A DNA stretch of 64,000 bases from Pseudomonas weihenstephanensis (GTDB taxonomy: Bacteria; Pseudomonadota; Gammaproteobacteria; Pseudomonadales; Pseudomonadaceae). The notes beneath the pieces are model-generated. The model searched no databases, was not told where the DNA came from, and saw only the letters and a program-made list of their open reading frames with translations. Both the position numbers and the translations under genes were made by a program. Below, one piece after another: positions 51,948 through 59,965 of the stretch (positions are counted from its first letter, which is position 1; each line of letters opens with the position of its first letter). Location of the stretch: NCBI RefSeq assembly GCF_001043055.1, contig NZ_JYLF01000003.1, positions 434,001 through 498,000 on the forward strand, read 5' to 3'.

Positions 51948-52803
51948 GCCCTTGTTCTCCTGTGACCAGTGCTTTCCAGAGCGCGTGAACCTGATCGGAT
52001 AAACCGGCCAGGATTCTGAGCTTGGACATGTCGCTCATCACGCGCTCCAGCTTGATCGGGTCGAGGCGCGTTTGCTGGCTGTCCAGGTCGGCACTCAACG
52101 CTTTCATCATGAAGGAGGTCACCCCTTCGATGGCCGAGCTGGCGAAGCGGGCCTGAATGTCATTCCAGGCGGCCGACAGGCCTTTGTAATCGAGCACCGC
52201 ATCACGGTAGGTGTCGCGCAACGCTTGCACATCGCCCACGCCTTGCTGTTCGGCGTGCAGCGCCAGCGGGCCGATACTCAGGCCGGTTTCAATGGCTGCG
52301 CCATGCTCGTCCGCCATCTGCAACAAGGCTTGATCGATCAGCGCCAGCAGAGCACGGGCATCGGTTTTAGTGGCCAGGGTCTGGCGTGCAAACGACAGCG
52401 CCACGAACTGATGGCTCACCTCGCCTGAAAAGCCTTTGAGGTACGCCTTGAGCTGCGCCATGTTGGTCAATTGCCCGCTCGCCAGTTGCGCCACCAGGGT
52501 TTCAAGTTTTTGCTGGCGTTCGAGGTCAGGCACCTTGTGCAGATACTCTTCGAGCATCTCCTGCACTTCGCTCAGGCGGGCCTGGCCGTCGCTGATCTTG
52601 CGTTTTGCGAGTGATTTTTCCACGCGTTCGGAAAACGCAAACGTCAGTTCTTCTGCGGCATCGGCCATTGATTGGCTGGTGGAAATGTACTGCACGCGTT
52701 CGCCTTGAAAGCTGCCGCTCAGGCGTGGATCGGGGTTGCGCGATGGCTCGACCTCGCGATCCGGCTGTGCGGTTGGCGCCAGCAGGTTCTGGATGTTGGC
52801 CAT
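51928..52803 (-). CDS. popN: T3SS gatekeeper PopN (SctW)
   Basis: The 291-residue protein is the YopN/PopN plug that stops effector secretion before cell contact. Landmarks are the secreted N-terminus MANIQNLLAP, the chaperone-binding stretch, then LTFAFSERVEKSLAKRKI and the helical repeats through DLERQQKLETLVAQL, with the C-terminal TyeA-binding part near KLRILAGLSDQVHALWKAL. The ATG at 52803 is used; a much longer frame upstream runs through the promoter region and is rejected. It heads popN-pcr1-4-pcrD-pcrR. Confidence 0.94.
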   Translation of the reverse strand: MANIQNLLAPTAQPDREVEPSRNPDPRLSGSFQGERVQYISTSQSMADAAEELTFAFSERVEKSLAKRKISDGQARLSEVQEMLEEYLHKVPDLERQQKLETLVAQLASGQLTNMAQLKAYLKGFSGEVSHQFVALSFARQTLATKTDARALLALIDQALLQMADEHGAAIETGLSIGPLALHAEQQGVGDVQALRDTYRDAVLDYKGLSAAWNDIQARFASSAIEGVTSFMMKALSADLDSQQTRLDPIKLERVMSDMSKLRILAGLSDQVHALWKALVTGEQGHGIRAF

Positions 52804-52842
52804 AGAGGTACTCACTCTCGTGCAGCTTTGAAGAAGAGCGCC

Positions 52843-52894
52843 ATTGTAAAAATGTGCGGGGTGGGGCGGCTGCCAAAATCCGTCGCATTTTTTT
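52843..52894 (-). promoter_or_regulatory. ExsA-type promoter of popN-pcr operon
   Basis: On the minus strand: seven As (52894-52888), TGC, GAC (52884-52882), six bases, TGGCA (52875-52871), then 22 bases to a good -10 TACAAT (52848-52843). It is back to back with the pscN element, about 160 bases away. Confidence 0.85.
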
Positions 52895-53052
52895 AGGCAA
52901 CCACCCCAATACACCACCACCCCGCGCAGAAGTTGGCGCAGGCGGCGGGCTTTGGGTTTCAGGCAGGCAACGCATTGTGTCTGTAAGGAGCAATCGAGAG
53001 GGGGCCACGTTTGCCACGGTCGGCGAGCGGGCTTAAACCCCAACCAATTTAT

Positions 53053-53103
53053 AAAAACTCGCGACCAAGGTTGAAATTTCCTACAGGTGCTTCTCTTTAG
53101 AAT
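53053..53103 (+). promoter_or_regulatory. ExsA-type promoter of pscN-pscU
   Basis: On the plus strand: AAAAA (53053-53057), five bases, GAC (53063-53065), six bases, TGAAA (53072-53076), then 21 bases to a -10 TAGAAT (53098-53103). The predicted start of transcription is about 20 bases before the pscN ATG. The 176 bases between this element and the popN one hold no gene. Confidence 0.85.
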
Positions 53104-53131
53104 GATGGTCAGCCCCAGACCCAAGCCGACC

Positions 53132-54454
53132 ATGCACCTCTCCCTCGAACACGTCACCGATCAGATGCAGCACGTCATCGAGCAATGTCGGCTGATTCAA
53201 ATTCGTGGCCGTGTGACTCAGGTCACCGGCACATTGCTCAAAGCCGTGGTGCCTGGCGTGCGGATCGGTGAGTTGTGCCATTTGCGTAACCCGGATCACT
53301 CGTTGTCGTTGATGGCCGAAGTCATTGGCTTTCAGCAGCATCAAGCACTGCTGACGCCGTTGGGTGAAATGCACGGTATTTCCTCTAATACGGAGGTTAG
53401 CCCCACCGGGACCATGCATCAGGTGGGCGTGGGCGATCACTTGCTCGGGCAGGTGCTCGACGGCCTGGGCCAACCCTTGCAAGGCCCGCCGTTGGGCGAA
53501 CCCGCTGCGTGGTACCCGGTGTATCGCGATGCGCCGCCGCCCATGAGCCGCAAACTGATCAGCCAACCCATCTCGCTGGGTGTGCGTACGCTCGATGGCC
53601 TGCTGTGCTGCGGCGAAGGCCAGCGCATGGGCATTTTTGCCGCAGCGGGTGGCGGTAAAAGTACGTTGCTGGCCACGCTGATGCGCAATGCCGACGTCGA
53701 TGTAATTGTGCTGGCGCTGGTCGGTGAGCGTGGGCGTGAGGTGCGCGAATTTATTGAGTCCGATCTGGGCGAGGAAGGGTTGCGCCGCTCGGTGTTGGTG
53801 GTCGCCACCTCTGACCGTCCGGCGATGGAGCGGGCCAAGGCCGGGTTTGTCGCCACCAGCATTGCCGAGTATTTCCGCGACCAGGGCAAGCGGGTGTTGC
53901 TGCTGATGGATTCGGTCACCCGCTTTGCCCGCGCCCAACGCGAAATCGGCCTGGCCGCTGGTGAACCGCCCACCCGTCGCGGTTATCCGCCGTCGGTCTT
54001 TGCCGCCTTGCCGCGCCTGATGGAGCGCGCGGGGCAATCGGACAAAGGCTCGATCACCGCGCTGTACACCGTGCTGGTGGAAGGCGACGACATGACCGAG
54101 CCGGTGGCGGACGAAACCCGCTCCATCCTCGACGGGCACATCATCCTGTCGCGCAAGTTGGCCGCGGCCAATCATTACCCGGCCATTGACGTGCTGCGTT
54201 CAGTGAGCCGGGTGATGAACCAGATTGTTGCGCCCGGCCACCGGCACGCTGCCAGCCAGGTGCGCGAATGGATGGCCAAATACGAAGAAGTGGAATTGCT
54301 GCTCAAGATTGGTGAGTACCAGAAGGGCCAGGACCCGGTTGCCGACCGCGCCATCGACAAGATGCCCGCGATTCGTGACTGGTTGCGTCAGGGCACCCAC
54401 GAACTCAGCCACTTGGCGCAAAGCCTTGCCCAATTGGAGGCCCTTGCCCTGTGA
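53132..54454 (+). CDS. pscN: T3SS ATPase PscN (SctN)
   Basis: The 440-residue hexameric ATPase unfolds and releases substrates at the export gate. Walker A is AAGGGKST near residue 170, and Walker B is [17 protein letters not shown] near 260. The family segments [15 protein letters not shown] and [20 protein letters not shown] follow. The length equals P. aeruginosa PscN. Earlier in-frame ATGs at 53102 and 53105 overlap the predicted -10, so the ATG at 53132 is used despite a poor ribosome site. It is first of eight overlapping genes. Confidence 0.96.
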   Translation: MHLSLEHVTDQMQHVIEQCRLIQIRGRVTQVTGTLLKAVVPGVRIGELCHLRNPDHSLSLMAEVIGFQQHQALLTPLGEMHGISSNTEVSPTGTMHQVGVGDHLLGQVLDGLGQPLQGPPLGEPAAWYPVYRDAPPPMSRKLISQPISLGVRTLDGLLCCGEGQRMGIFAAAGGGKSTLLATLMRNADVDVIVLALVGERGREVREFIESDLGEEGLRRSVLVVATSDRPAMERAKAGFVATSIAEYFRDQGKRVLLLMDSVTRFARAQREIGLAAGEPPTRRGYPPSVFAALPRLMERAGQSDKGSITALYTVLVEGDDMTEPVADETRSILDGHIILSRKLAAANHYPAIDVLRSVSRVMNQIVAPGHRHAASQVREWMAKYEEVELLLKIGEYQKGQDPVADRAIDKMPAIRDWLRQGTHELSHLAQSLAQLEALAL

Positions 54455-54918
54455 CCTTGCACACCTTGTTAAGCATTAAGTCTTTGCGCGCCCAGCGTGC
54501 CGAGCAGGAACAACATCGCCATCAACTGCGGGTGCTGGCCAGTCGCAGCGCGCAAGCGTTGAGCGTGACTGAACATCAGCAGTATCAGCAGTGGCGTCAG
54601 GCTGAAGAAGCGCGGCTCTTTGAGCAGTGCAAAGAGCAACCGCTCAACCGTCAAAAACTGGAGCAGTGGCAACAGCAAGTGGCCCTGCTGCGTGAAGAAG
54701 AAGCCCGGCTCGAACAAGCCATTGCTGAGCGCGCGCAGGTGCTGGTGCAAGAGCGCGAACTGTGGCGCTTGAGCCAGCGCAAATGGGTGGCCGCGCAGCA
54801 GCAAGTCGAAAAATTCACCGAGTTGAGCCGTCACGCGTTAGATGAAGAGCGCCTTATGAATGAGTTGAAAGAAGAAATGGAACTCGATGAATTCCGTCGC
54901 CCGGACATCGCGCTATGA
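54451..54918 (+). CDS. pscO: T3SS stalk protein PscO (SctO)
   Basis: A 155-residue, almost wholly helical protein with two long antiparallel coiled-coil segments rich in Gln/Glu/Arg (for example [18 protein letters not shown] and [18 protein letters not shown]). This is the YscO/FliJ pattern; SctO links the ATPase to the export gate. The start is GTG at 54451 overlapping the pscN stop (GTGA), with GGAGG ten bases upstream. Confidence 0.9.
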   Translation: MTLHTLLSIKSLRAQRAEQEQHRHQLRVLASRSAQALSVTEHQQYQQWRQAEEARLFEQCKEQPLNRQKLEQWQQQVALLREEEARLEQAIAERAQVLVQERELWRLSQRKWVAAQQQVEKFTELSRHALDEERLMNELKEEMELDEFRRPDIAL

Positions 54919-56183
54919 CCCGCATCACGCCGGTTGAACCCGCAGTACCTGCTGAGCGGAGCGGGCCGAACATCCCGGACAAAGCCTTGCAACACCACTT
55001 CGAACAGGTGATGCAGGTGCCCATGACGCAGGAGGTGAAACCGCTGCGCCCGACATTGTCGGCGTTGGGCGCTTCGTTTCAAAAAGCCCATGCCGCCTTT
55101 GCCGAGTTGATCAGGGGCGCAGAGGGCACTAACCCGGCGGTGGAGCCGCGTGAAGTGGCACCAAAGGGCGATGAGCAAACGTCGCCGTTGGGGTCGATGC
55201 ACCCGCCTGAAACGCCGCCTCGCGAGCACGCTCACACCAAGAGTGAGACGGCGCCGCTGGACACCGCGCAAGGGCTTCAACACGCCTCTGTGCCTCGCGA
55301 AAACCTGACGCCGCCTTTTAACCCCGCAGCTCTTGCGCCGCGGCCTCAGGCCCCAGTCGTCGCGAGCCAAACCGGTGAAAAACCGCAGCCCCCTTTTAAG
55401 CCAGAAGACGGTGCGCGGCCACACGTAGCCAGCGCGCAGCCACTGCCCCTGCCACCCGCCTGCGCCCCGGTTGTGGTTGGCGACAGCGTTGAAAAACCGC
55501 AAGTGCCCACCAAACCTGAAAGCAGTGCATTGCCGCCTGCCATCGCGCCTGCCGTCGCCGCCGAAAGGGGCGAAGCGCCTTGGATGGCGTGCAAAGCAGA
55601 AGACAGCGCGCGGCCCCTTGCCCCCTCGGCGCAGCGTCCGGCCCCTGAAATACCCGCCGTCGAGGCCCCGCGAACTGCGCCCGCGCCCTCCACCGGTGAC
55701 AGCGCCAGCCACGACGATCAACCCCACGATGAACCTGCACGTTTTATGGCCCCCGTGGATGATCTGCCTGAGGCCATTGCCCCGTTGATGACCCCCGGCG
55801 ACAAGCTGCTCGCCCGCTTGCAGCCGAGCAGTGAAGCGCCAGTCTTGACCCGCGATCTACAGCAGTTGCTCAGTGCCTTGCAGCCACACATTCAGTCCGC
55901 CGCCACGCACCTGGGCAGCGCCAGTGTGGTGCAGGTGCACTTGCCGCACCTGGGCCACGTTGAGGTGCAGTTGGTGACGGTTCACGGTCAGTTGCAAGTC
56001 GACATTCAGGCCAGTCCCGGCAGCCTGTTGCAGTTGCAACTGGCCCGCCAGGATCTGCTGGAACGCCTGCAACGGCTTAATCCCGAACAACCGGTGCAAC
56101 TGTCATTCAGCAACTCGCAAGACAGCGATCAGCGTTCGCGCCAACGCCGCAGTGTCTATGACGAGTGGGAGGCGCAGCCGTGA
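54915..56183 (+). CDS. pscP: T3SS needle-length and substrate-switch protein PscP (SctP)
   Basis: The 422-residue protein has a secreted N-terminus, a long Pro/Ala/Glu-rich linker (about residues 70-290) and a C-terminal FliK/T3S4 domain (VVQVHLPHLGHVEVQLV and DLLERLQRLNPEQPVQLSFSN). The linker holds three imperfect repeats with cores GEKPQPPFKPEDGARP (154-169), VEKPQVPTKPESSALP (192-207) and GEAPWMACKAEDSARP (219-234). SctP acts as the ruler of needle length. It overlaps pscO and pscQ by four bases. The P. aeruginosa protein is shorter (about 370 residues from memory). Confidence 0.9.
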   Translation: MTRITPVEPAVPAERSGPNIPDKALQHHFEQVMQVPMTQEVKPLRPTLSALGASFQKAHAAFAELIRGAEGTNPAVEPREVAPKGDEQTSPLGSMHPPETPPREHAHTKSETAPLDTAQGLQHASVPRENLTPPFNPAALAPRPQAPVVASQTGEKPQPPFKPEDGARPHVASAQPLPLPPACAPVVVGDSVEKPQVPTKPESSALPPAIAPAVAAERGEAPWMACKAEDSARPLAPSAQRPAPEIPAVEAPRTAPAPSTGDSASHDDQPHDEPARFMAPVDDLPEAIAPLMTPGDKLLARLQPSSEAPVLTRDLQQLLSALQPHIQSAATHLGSASVVQVHLPHLGHVEVQLVTVHGQLQVDIQASPGSLLQLQLARQDLLERLQRLNPEQPVQLSFSNSQDSDQRSRQRRSVYDEWEAQP

Positions 56184-57106
56184 AGGCATTGCCCTTAAAT
56201 ACCGTCGAGCCGCAGGAATGGGCGTTGCAACAACGCCTGGCGTCTTGCCGCAGTCGCTTCCCGGTCAATGACGGGCATGCGCAGTTGGGGGTGAGCCAGC
56301 CACCTGCGGGGTTGGACCTCGCGTTGCATGTGCATTGGCGCGGCGTGCCGTTGCGTTTGTTGTGTCATTGCGCCTGCCTGGCGCAATGGCTGGCGCCACG
56401 TTTGCAAGAGGCCGCTTTTGCCCGCTTGCCCGCCGCATTGCAACTGGCCCTGCTGGAAGTCGAAGGCGCGCCGTTCACCGGATTGGTGTGGGACGCCATC
56501 GAACCTTATTGCGCCAGCGCCGCCGCGGTGTGTTTGAGCCTCAGCCTGTCACGCGGCGGCGAGCAACTGGTGTTCTGGATCGAGGGTGATCCCCGGGCCT
56601 TGCTGGCGTTGTTGCCCGCCCGCCCGCTGCGCGAAATGCGCCCGATTGCGCTGGTGTTGTCGTTGCAATGGGGGCCGGTGCAATTGACTCCGGCGCTGCT
56701 CAATTCAGTCTGCACCGGTGACCTGTTGCTGTTGCCGTCTCGCCAACAGGTGCAAAGCCCGCTGTTGGTCTATGTCGAAGGTCGCCCGTGGGCGCACGTT
56801 CTCCCCGAAGAAAACCACCTTAAGGTACTTGCCATGCACACCCCAGCCCCCACTGAGCCCGAGCACGCGCTGGCCGGCCTTGAACAACTGCAAGTGCAGG
56901 TCAGTTTCGAGGTGGGCCGCCAGACCCTCGACCTGCAAAGCCTGGCAGCACTGGAGCCGGGGTCGTTGATCGACCTGGCGTGCGGGCTGGAAGGTGAAGT
57001 GCGGATTCTGGCCAATCAGCGCTACGTGGGCACGGGGGAACTGGTGCGTATCCAGGACCGCTTGGGCGTACGCGTAACCCGCCTGCTGGCGAGCAGCGCA
57101 ACATGA
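56180..57106 (+). CDS. pscQ: T3SS C-ring/sorting platform protein PscQ (SctQ)
   Basis: The 308-residue protein ends in a SpoA/FliN-type domain (VSFEVGRQTLDLQSLAALEPG, then GLEGEVRILANQRYVGTGELVRI, quoted by parts GEVRILANQ and GTGELVRI). The N-terminal half is variable, as usual. SctQ makes the cytoplasmic pods with SctK and SctL. The start is GTG at 56180, overlapping the pscP stop (GTGA), with GGAGG at 56168-56172. In some species an internal start gives a shorter SpoA-only product; a GTG or ATG near 56835 could serve, but this is unproven. Confidence 0.92.
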   Translation: MKALPLNTVEPQEWALQQRLASCRSRFPVNDGHAQLGVSQPPAGLDLALHVHWRGVPLRLLCHCACLAQWLAPRLQEAAFARLPAALQLALLEVEGAPFTGLVWDAIEPYCASAAAVCLSLSLSRGGEQLVFWIEGDPRALLALLPARPLREMRPIALVLSLQWGPVQLTPALLNSVCTGDLLLLPSRQQVQSPLLVYVEGRPWAHVLPEENHLKVLAMHTPAPTEPEHALAGLEQLQVQVSFEVGRQTLDLQSLAALEPGSLIDLACGLEGEVRILANQRYVGTGELVRIQDRLGVRVTRLLASSAT

Positions 57107-57762
57107 TTCAACTGCCAGACGAACTCAGTCTGATCATGGGGTTGGCATTGTTGGCCCTGTTGCCGTTTATCGCGGTGATGGCGACTTCGTTTATCAAGAT
57201 GACCGTGGTGTTTTCGCTGCTGCGCAACGCGCTGGGCGTGCAGCAAATTCCGCCAAACATGGCGATGTACGGGTTGGCGATCATTTTGAGCGTGTACGTG
57301 ATGGCGCCCGTGGGTTTTGCTACCCGCGACTACCTGAAAACCCATGACGTGAGCTTGAGCAAAACTGAGTCGGTGGAGTTGTTTCTCGATGAAGGCATGC
57401 AGCCGTATCGCGACTTTCTAAAACGCCAGATCCAGGCGCGCGAGCACGCGTTTTTTGTCGACAGCACGCGCCAGATCTGGCCCGCTGAATACGCCGATCG
57501 CCTGGAACCTGACAGCCTGCTGATTCTGTTGCCCGCGTTTACGGTCAGCGAGCTGACACGGGCCTTTGAGATCGGGTTTCTGATCTACCTGCCGTTCATT
57601 GCCATCGACTTGATCATTTCCAACATCCTGCTGGCGATGGGCATGATGATGGTCTCGCCGATGACCATTTCCCTGCCCTTCAAGTTGCTGCTGTTTGTGT
57701 TGCTTGACGGCTGGGCGCGCCTCACCCACGGGCTGGTGATCAGTTACGGGGTGTGGCCGTGA
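57103..57762 (+). CDS. pscR: T3SS export apparatus protein PscR (SctR)
   Basis: A 219-residue FliP-type membrane protein with about four hydrophobic segments. The signatures LLPFIAVMATSFIKMTVVFS near the N-terminus and GFLIYLPFIAIDLIISNILL with MGMMMVSPMTISLPFKLLLF at the C-terminus are nearly invariant in the family. It forms the export gate core with PscS and PscT. The ATG overlaps the pscQ stop. Confidence 0.96.
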   Translation: MIQLPDELSLIMGLALLALLPFIAVMATSFIKMTVVFSLLRNALGVQQIPPNMAMYGLAIILSVYVMAPVGFATRDYLKTHDVSLSKTESVELFLDEGMQPYRDFLKRQIQAREHAFFVDSTRQIWPAEYADRLEPDSLLILLPAFTVSELTRAFEIGFLIYLPFIAIDLIISNILLAMGMMMVSPMTISLPFKLLLFVLLDGWARLTHGLVISYGVWP

Positions 57763-58025
57763 ACAACGCCGACATTCTGCACTTCACCAGCCAGAGCCTG
57801 TGGCTGGTGCTGGTGCTGTCTATGCCCACGGTGCTGATTGCGGCGGCGGTCGGCACCCTGGTGTCGCTGCTGCAAGCGCTGACGCAAATTCAGGAGCAGA
57901 CGCTGGGCTTCGTCGCCAAGTTGGTGGCGGTGGTGGTGACGTTGTTTGCCACGGCGGGCTGGATGGGCAATGAGCTGTTTACCTTCGCAGACATGACCTT
58001 GCACAAAGTCGCGCTGGTTCGATGA
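57759..58025 (+). CDS. pscS: T3SS export apparatus protein PscS (SctS)
   Basis: The 88-residue FliQ-type protein has two hydrophobic helices (SLWLVLVLSMPTVLIAAAVG and LVAVVVTLFATAGWMGNELF) joined by LVSLLQALTQIQEQTLGF, the family signature. The start is GTG at 57759, overlapping the pscR stop; MNNADILHFT then matches relatives. A GTG two codons earlier is also in frame. Confidence 0.95.
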   Translation: MNNADILHFTSQSLWLVLVLSMPTVLIAAAVGTLVSLLQALTQIQEQTLGFVAKLVAVVVTLFATAGWMGNELFTFADMTLHKVALVR

Positions 58026-58810
58026 GCATTCAGGACCTGCAACAGTTGTTGTTGGCCTACACGCTGTTGTTGCCGCGCATCCTCTGTTGTTTTGTGGTGA
58101 TGCCGATCCTGAGCAAACAGATGCTGGGTGGCGGGCTGGTGCGCAACGGCGTGGCCTGTTCGCTGGCGCTGTTTATCTACCCGGCGGTGGCGGGCACGTT
58201 GCCGCTGACCATCACCGGGCTGGACCTGGCGCTGATGATCGGCAAGGAAATTCTCCTCGGCCTGTTGATCGGCTTTGTCGCGACCATTCCGTTTTGGGCG
58301 ATTGAGGCCACCGGTTTTATCATCGACAACCAGCGCGGTGCTTCGATTGCCTCCACCCTGAACCCGACGCTGGGCAGCCAGACCAGCCCCACCGGGCTGT
58401 TGCTGACGCAGACGCTGATCACGCTGTTCTTCTCCGGCGGGGCCTTTTTGATGCTGCTCGGGGCGCTGTTCCAGAGTTACGTGAGTTGGCCGGTGGCGAC
58501 ATTCTTCCCGCAGGTGGGTGAGCAATGGGTGGTTTTTTTCTACAGCCAGTTCAGCCAGTTGCTGAGCCTTTGCGTATTGCTGGCTGCGCCGTTGCTGATT
58601 GCCATGTTTTTGGCAGAGTTCGGGCTGGCGCTCATCAGTCGTTTTGCGCCGTCCTTGAACGTGTTCATTTTGGCGATGCCGATCAAAAGCATCATCGCCA
58701 GCTTCCTGCTGGTGATTTACCTCAACGTGCTGATGACGCACGCCTATGACAGCCTCTTGCTGGCGCTGGACCCGGTGGCCCTGTTGACGCCGATTCTGGG
58801 TGGCCAATGA
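58022..58810 (+). CDS. pscT: T3SS export apparatus protein PscT (SctT)
   Basis: The 262-residue FliR-type protein has about six membrane segments. Conserved stretches include LGLLIGFVATIPFWAIEATGF and DNQRGASIASTLNPTLGSQTS, both characteristic of the family. It overlaps pscS and pscU by four bases each. It completes the R5-S4-T1 export core. Confidence 0.95.
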   Translation: MSIQDLQQLLLAYTLLLPRILCCFVVMPILSKQMLGGGLVRNGVACSLALFIYPAVAGTLPLTITGLDLALMIGKEILLGLLIGFVATIPFWAIEATGFIIDNQRGASIASTLNPTLGSQTSPTGLLLTQTLITLFFSGGAFLMLLGALFQSYVSWPVATFFPQVGEQWVVFFYSQFSQLLSLCVLLAAPLLIAMFLAEFGLALISRFAPSLNVFILAMPIKSIIASFLLVIYLNVLMTHAYDSLLLALDPVALLTPILGGQ

Positions 58811-59856
58811 GCGGCGAAAAAACCGAGCAGCCCACGGCCAAGAAACTGCGCGATGCGCGGGATAAAGGGCAGGTGGTCAAAAGCAAGGAGGTGGTGTCCA
58901 CGGCGTTGATTCTGGCCTTGGTCACGCTGTTCATGACCTGCTCGGAATACTACATGGAGCATCTGGGCGGCTTGATGCTGATGCCCGCCAACTACCTGAA
59001 CCTGCCGTTCGGTCAGGCCTTTGAGCTGGTGCTGGAAAACCTGATGCAGGAGTTGGTGTACCTGTGCCTGCCCATCTTGGTGGTCGCCGCCCTGGTGGTG
59101 ATCGTGTCGCACTTGGCGCAGTACGGTTTTTTGCTCAGTGGCGAGTCGATCATGCCGGACCTGAAAAAGATCAACCCGGTGGAAGGCGCGAAGAAAATAT
59201 TCTCGATCCGCAGCCTGGTGGAGTTTCTCAAGTCTGCGCTCAAGGTTGCGCTGCTGTCGTTGCTGGTGTGGGTCACGCTGGAAGGCAATCTCAATGCGCT
59301 GATCCGTCTGCCTGCGTGTGGCTTGGGCTGCATTGCGCCGATTGTCGGGCTGATGCTCGAACAGCTGATGCTGGTGTGCGGGGTCGGGTTTGTGCTGATT
59401 TCGGCGGCCGACTATGCCTTCGAGCGTTACCAGCACAACAAGCAACTGCGCATGAGCAAGGACGAGATCAAGCGCGAGTACAAGGAGATGGAAGGCAGCC
59501 CCGAGATCAAGAGCAAGCGCCGTCAGTTTCATCAGGAGTTGCAAACCAGCAACCTGCGGGCCGATGTGAAACGCTCCTCGGTGATCGTCGCCAACCCGAC
59601 GCATATCGCCATTGGTATTCGTTATGTGCGCGGTGAAACGCCGCTGCCGCTGATCACCCTCAAATACACCGACGCGCAGGCATTACGGGTGCGGCGCATG
59701 GCCGAAGAAGAGGGCATCCCGGTGCTGCAACGCATCCCTTTGGCCCGCGCGTTGTATCAGGGCGGACACGTGGATCAATACATTCCGGCCGACTTGATTG
59801 AACCCACGGCAGAGGTGTTGCGCTGGTTGGCGGACCTGCACAGAGAGGCAACCTGA
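58807..59856 (+). CDS. pscU: T3SS export switch protein PscU (SctU)
   Basis: The 349-residue FlhB-type protein has an N-terminal membrane half (four helices after EKTEQPTAKKLRDARDKGQV) and a C-terminal cytoplasmic domain with the autocleavage motif NPTH in VIVANPTHIAIGIRY near residue 263. Self-cleavage at NPTH allows the switch from early to late substrates, together with PscP. It is the last gene of pscN-U; 109 bases follow before the antiporter gene. Confidence 0.97.
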   Translation: MSGEKTEQPTAKKLRDARDKGQVVKSKEVVSTALILALVTLFMTCSEYYMEHLGGLMLMPANYLNLPFGQAFELVLENLMQELVYLCLPILVVAALVVIVSHLAQYGFLLSGESIMPDLKKINPVEGAKKIFSIRSLVEFLKSALKVALLSLLVWVTLEGNLNALIRLPACGLGCIAPIVGLMLEQLMLVCGVGFVLISAADYAFERYQHNKQLRMSKDEIKREYKEMEGSPEIKSKRRQFHQELQTSNLRADVKRSSVIVANPTHIAIGIRYVRGETPLPLITLKYTDAQALRVRRMAEEEGIPVLQRIPLARALYQGGHVDQYIPADLIEPTAEVLRWLADLHREAT

Positions 59857-59965
59857 GTTCGGCTTTGTAACGTCTGGCAATGTGTCGCTGATGTGGTTTT
59901 TTGCATCAAACCATTGCCCGGCCTGATCGGGCCTTCCCCCCACTCTCGCCACCACAGGAACTCGG

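Noticed and set aside
52804..53157. Extended 409-codon reading of popN running into the intergenic region
   Set aside because: The extra N-terminal 118 residues are Cys/Arg/Trp-rich, cross the ExsA element and -10, and do not occur in PopN relatives; MANIQNLLAP is the natural start.
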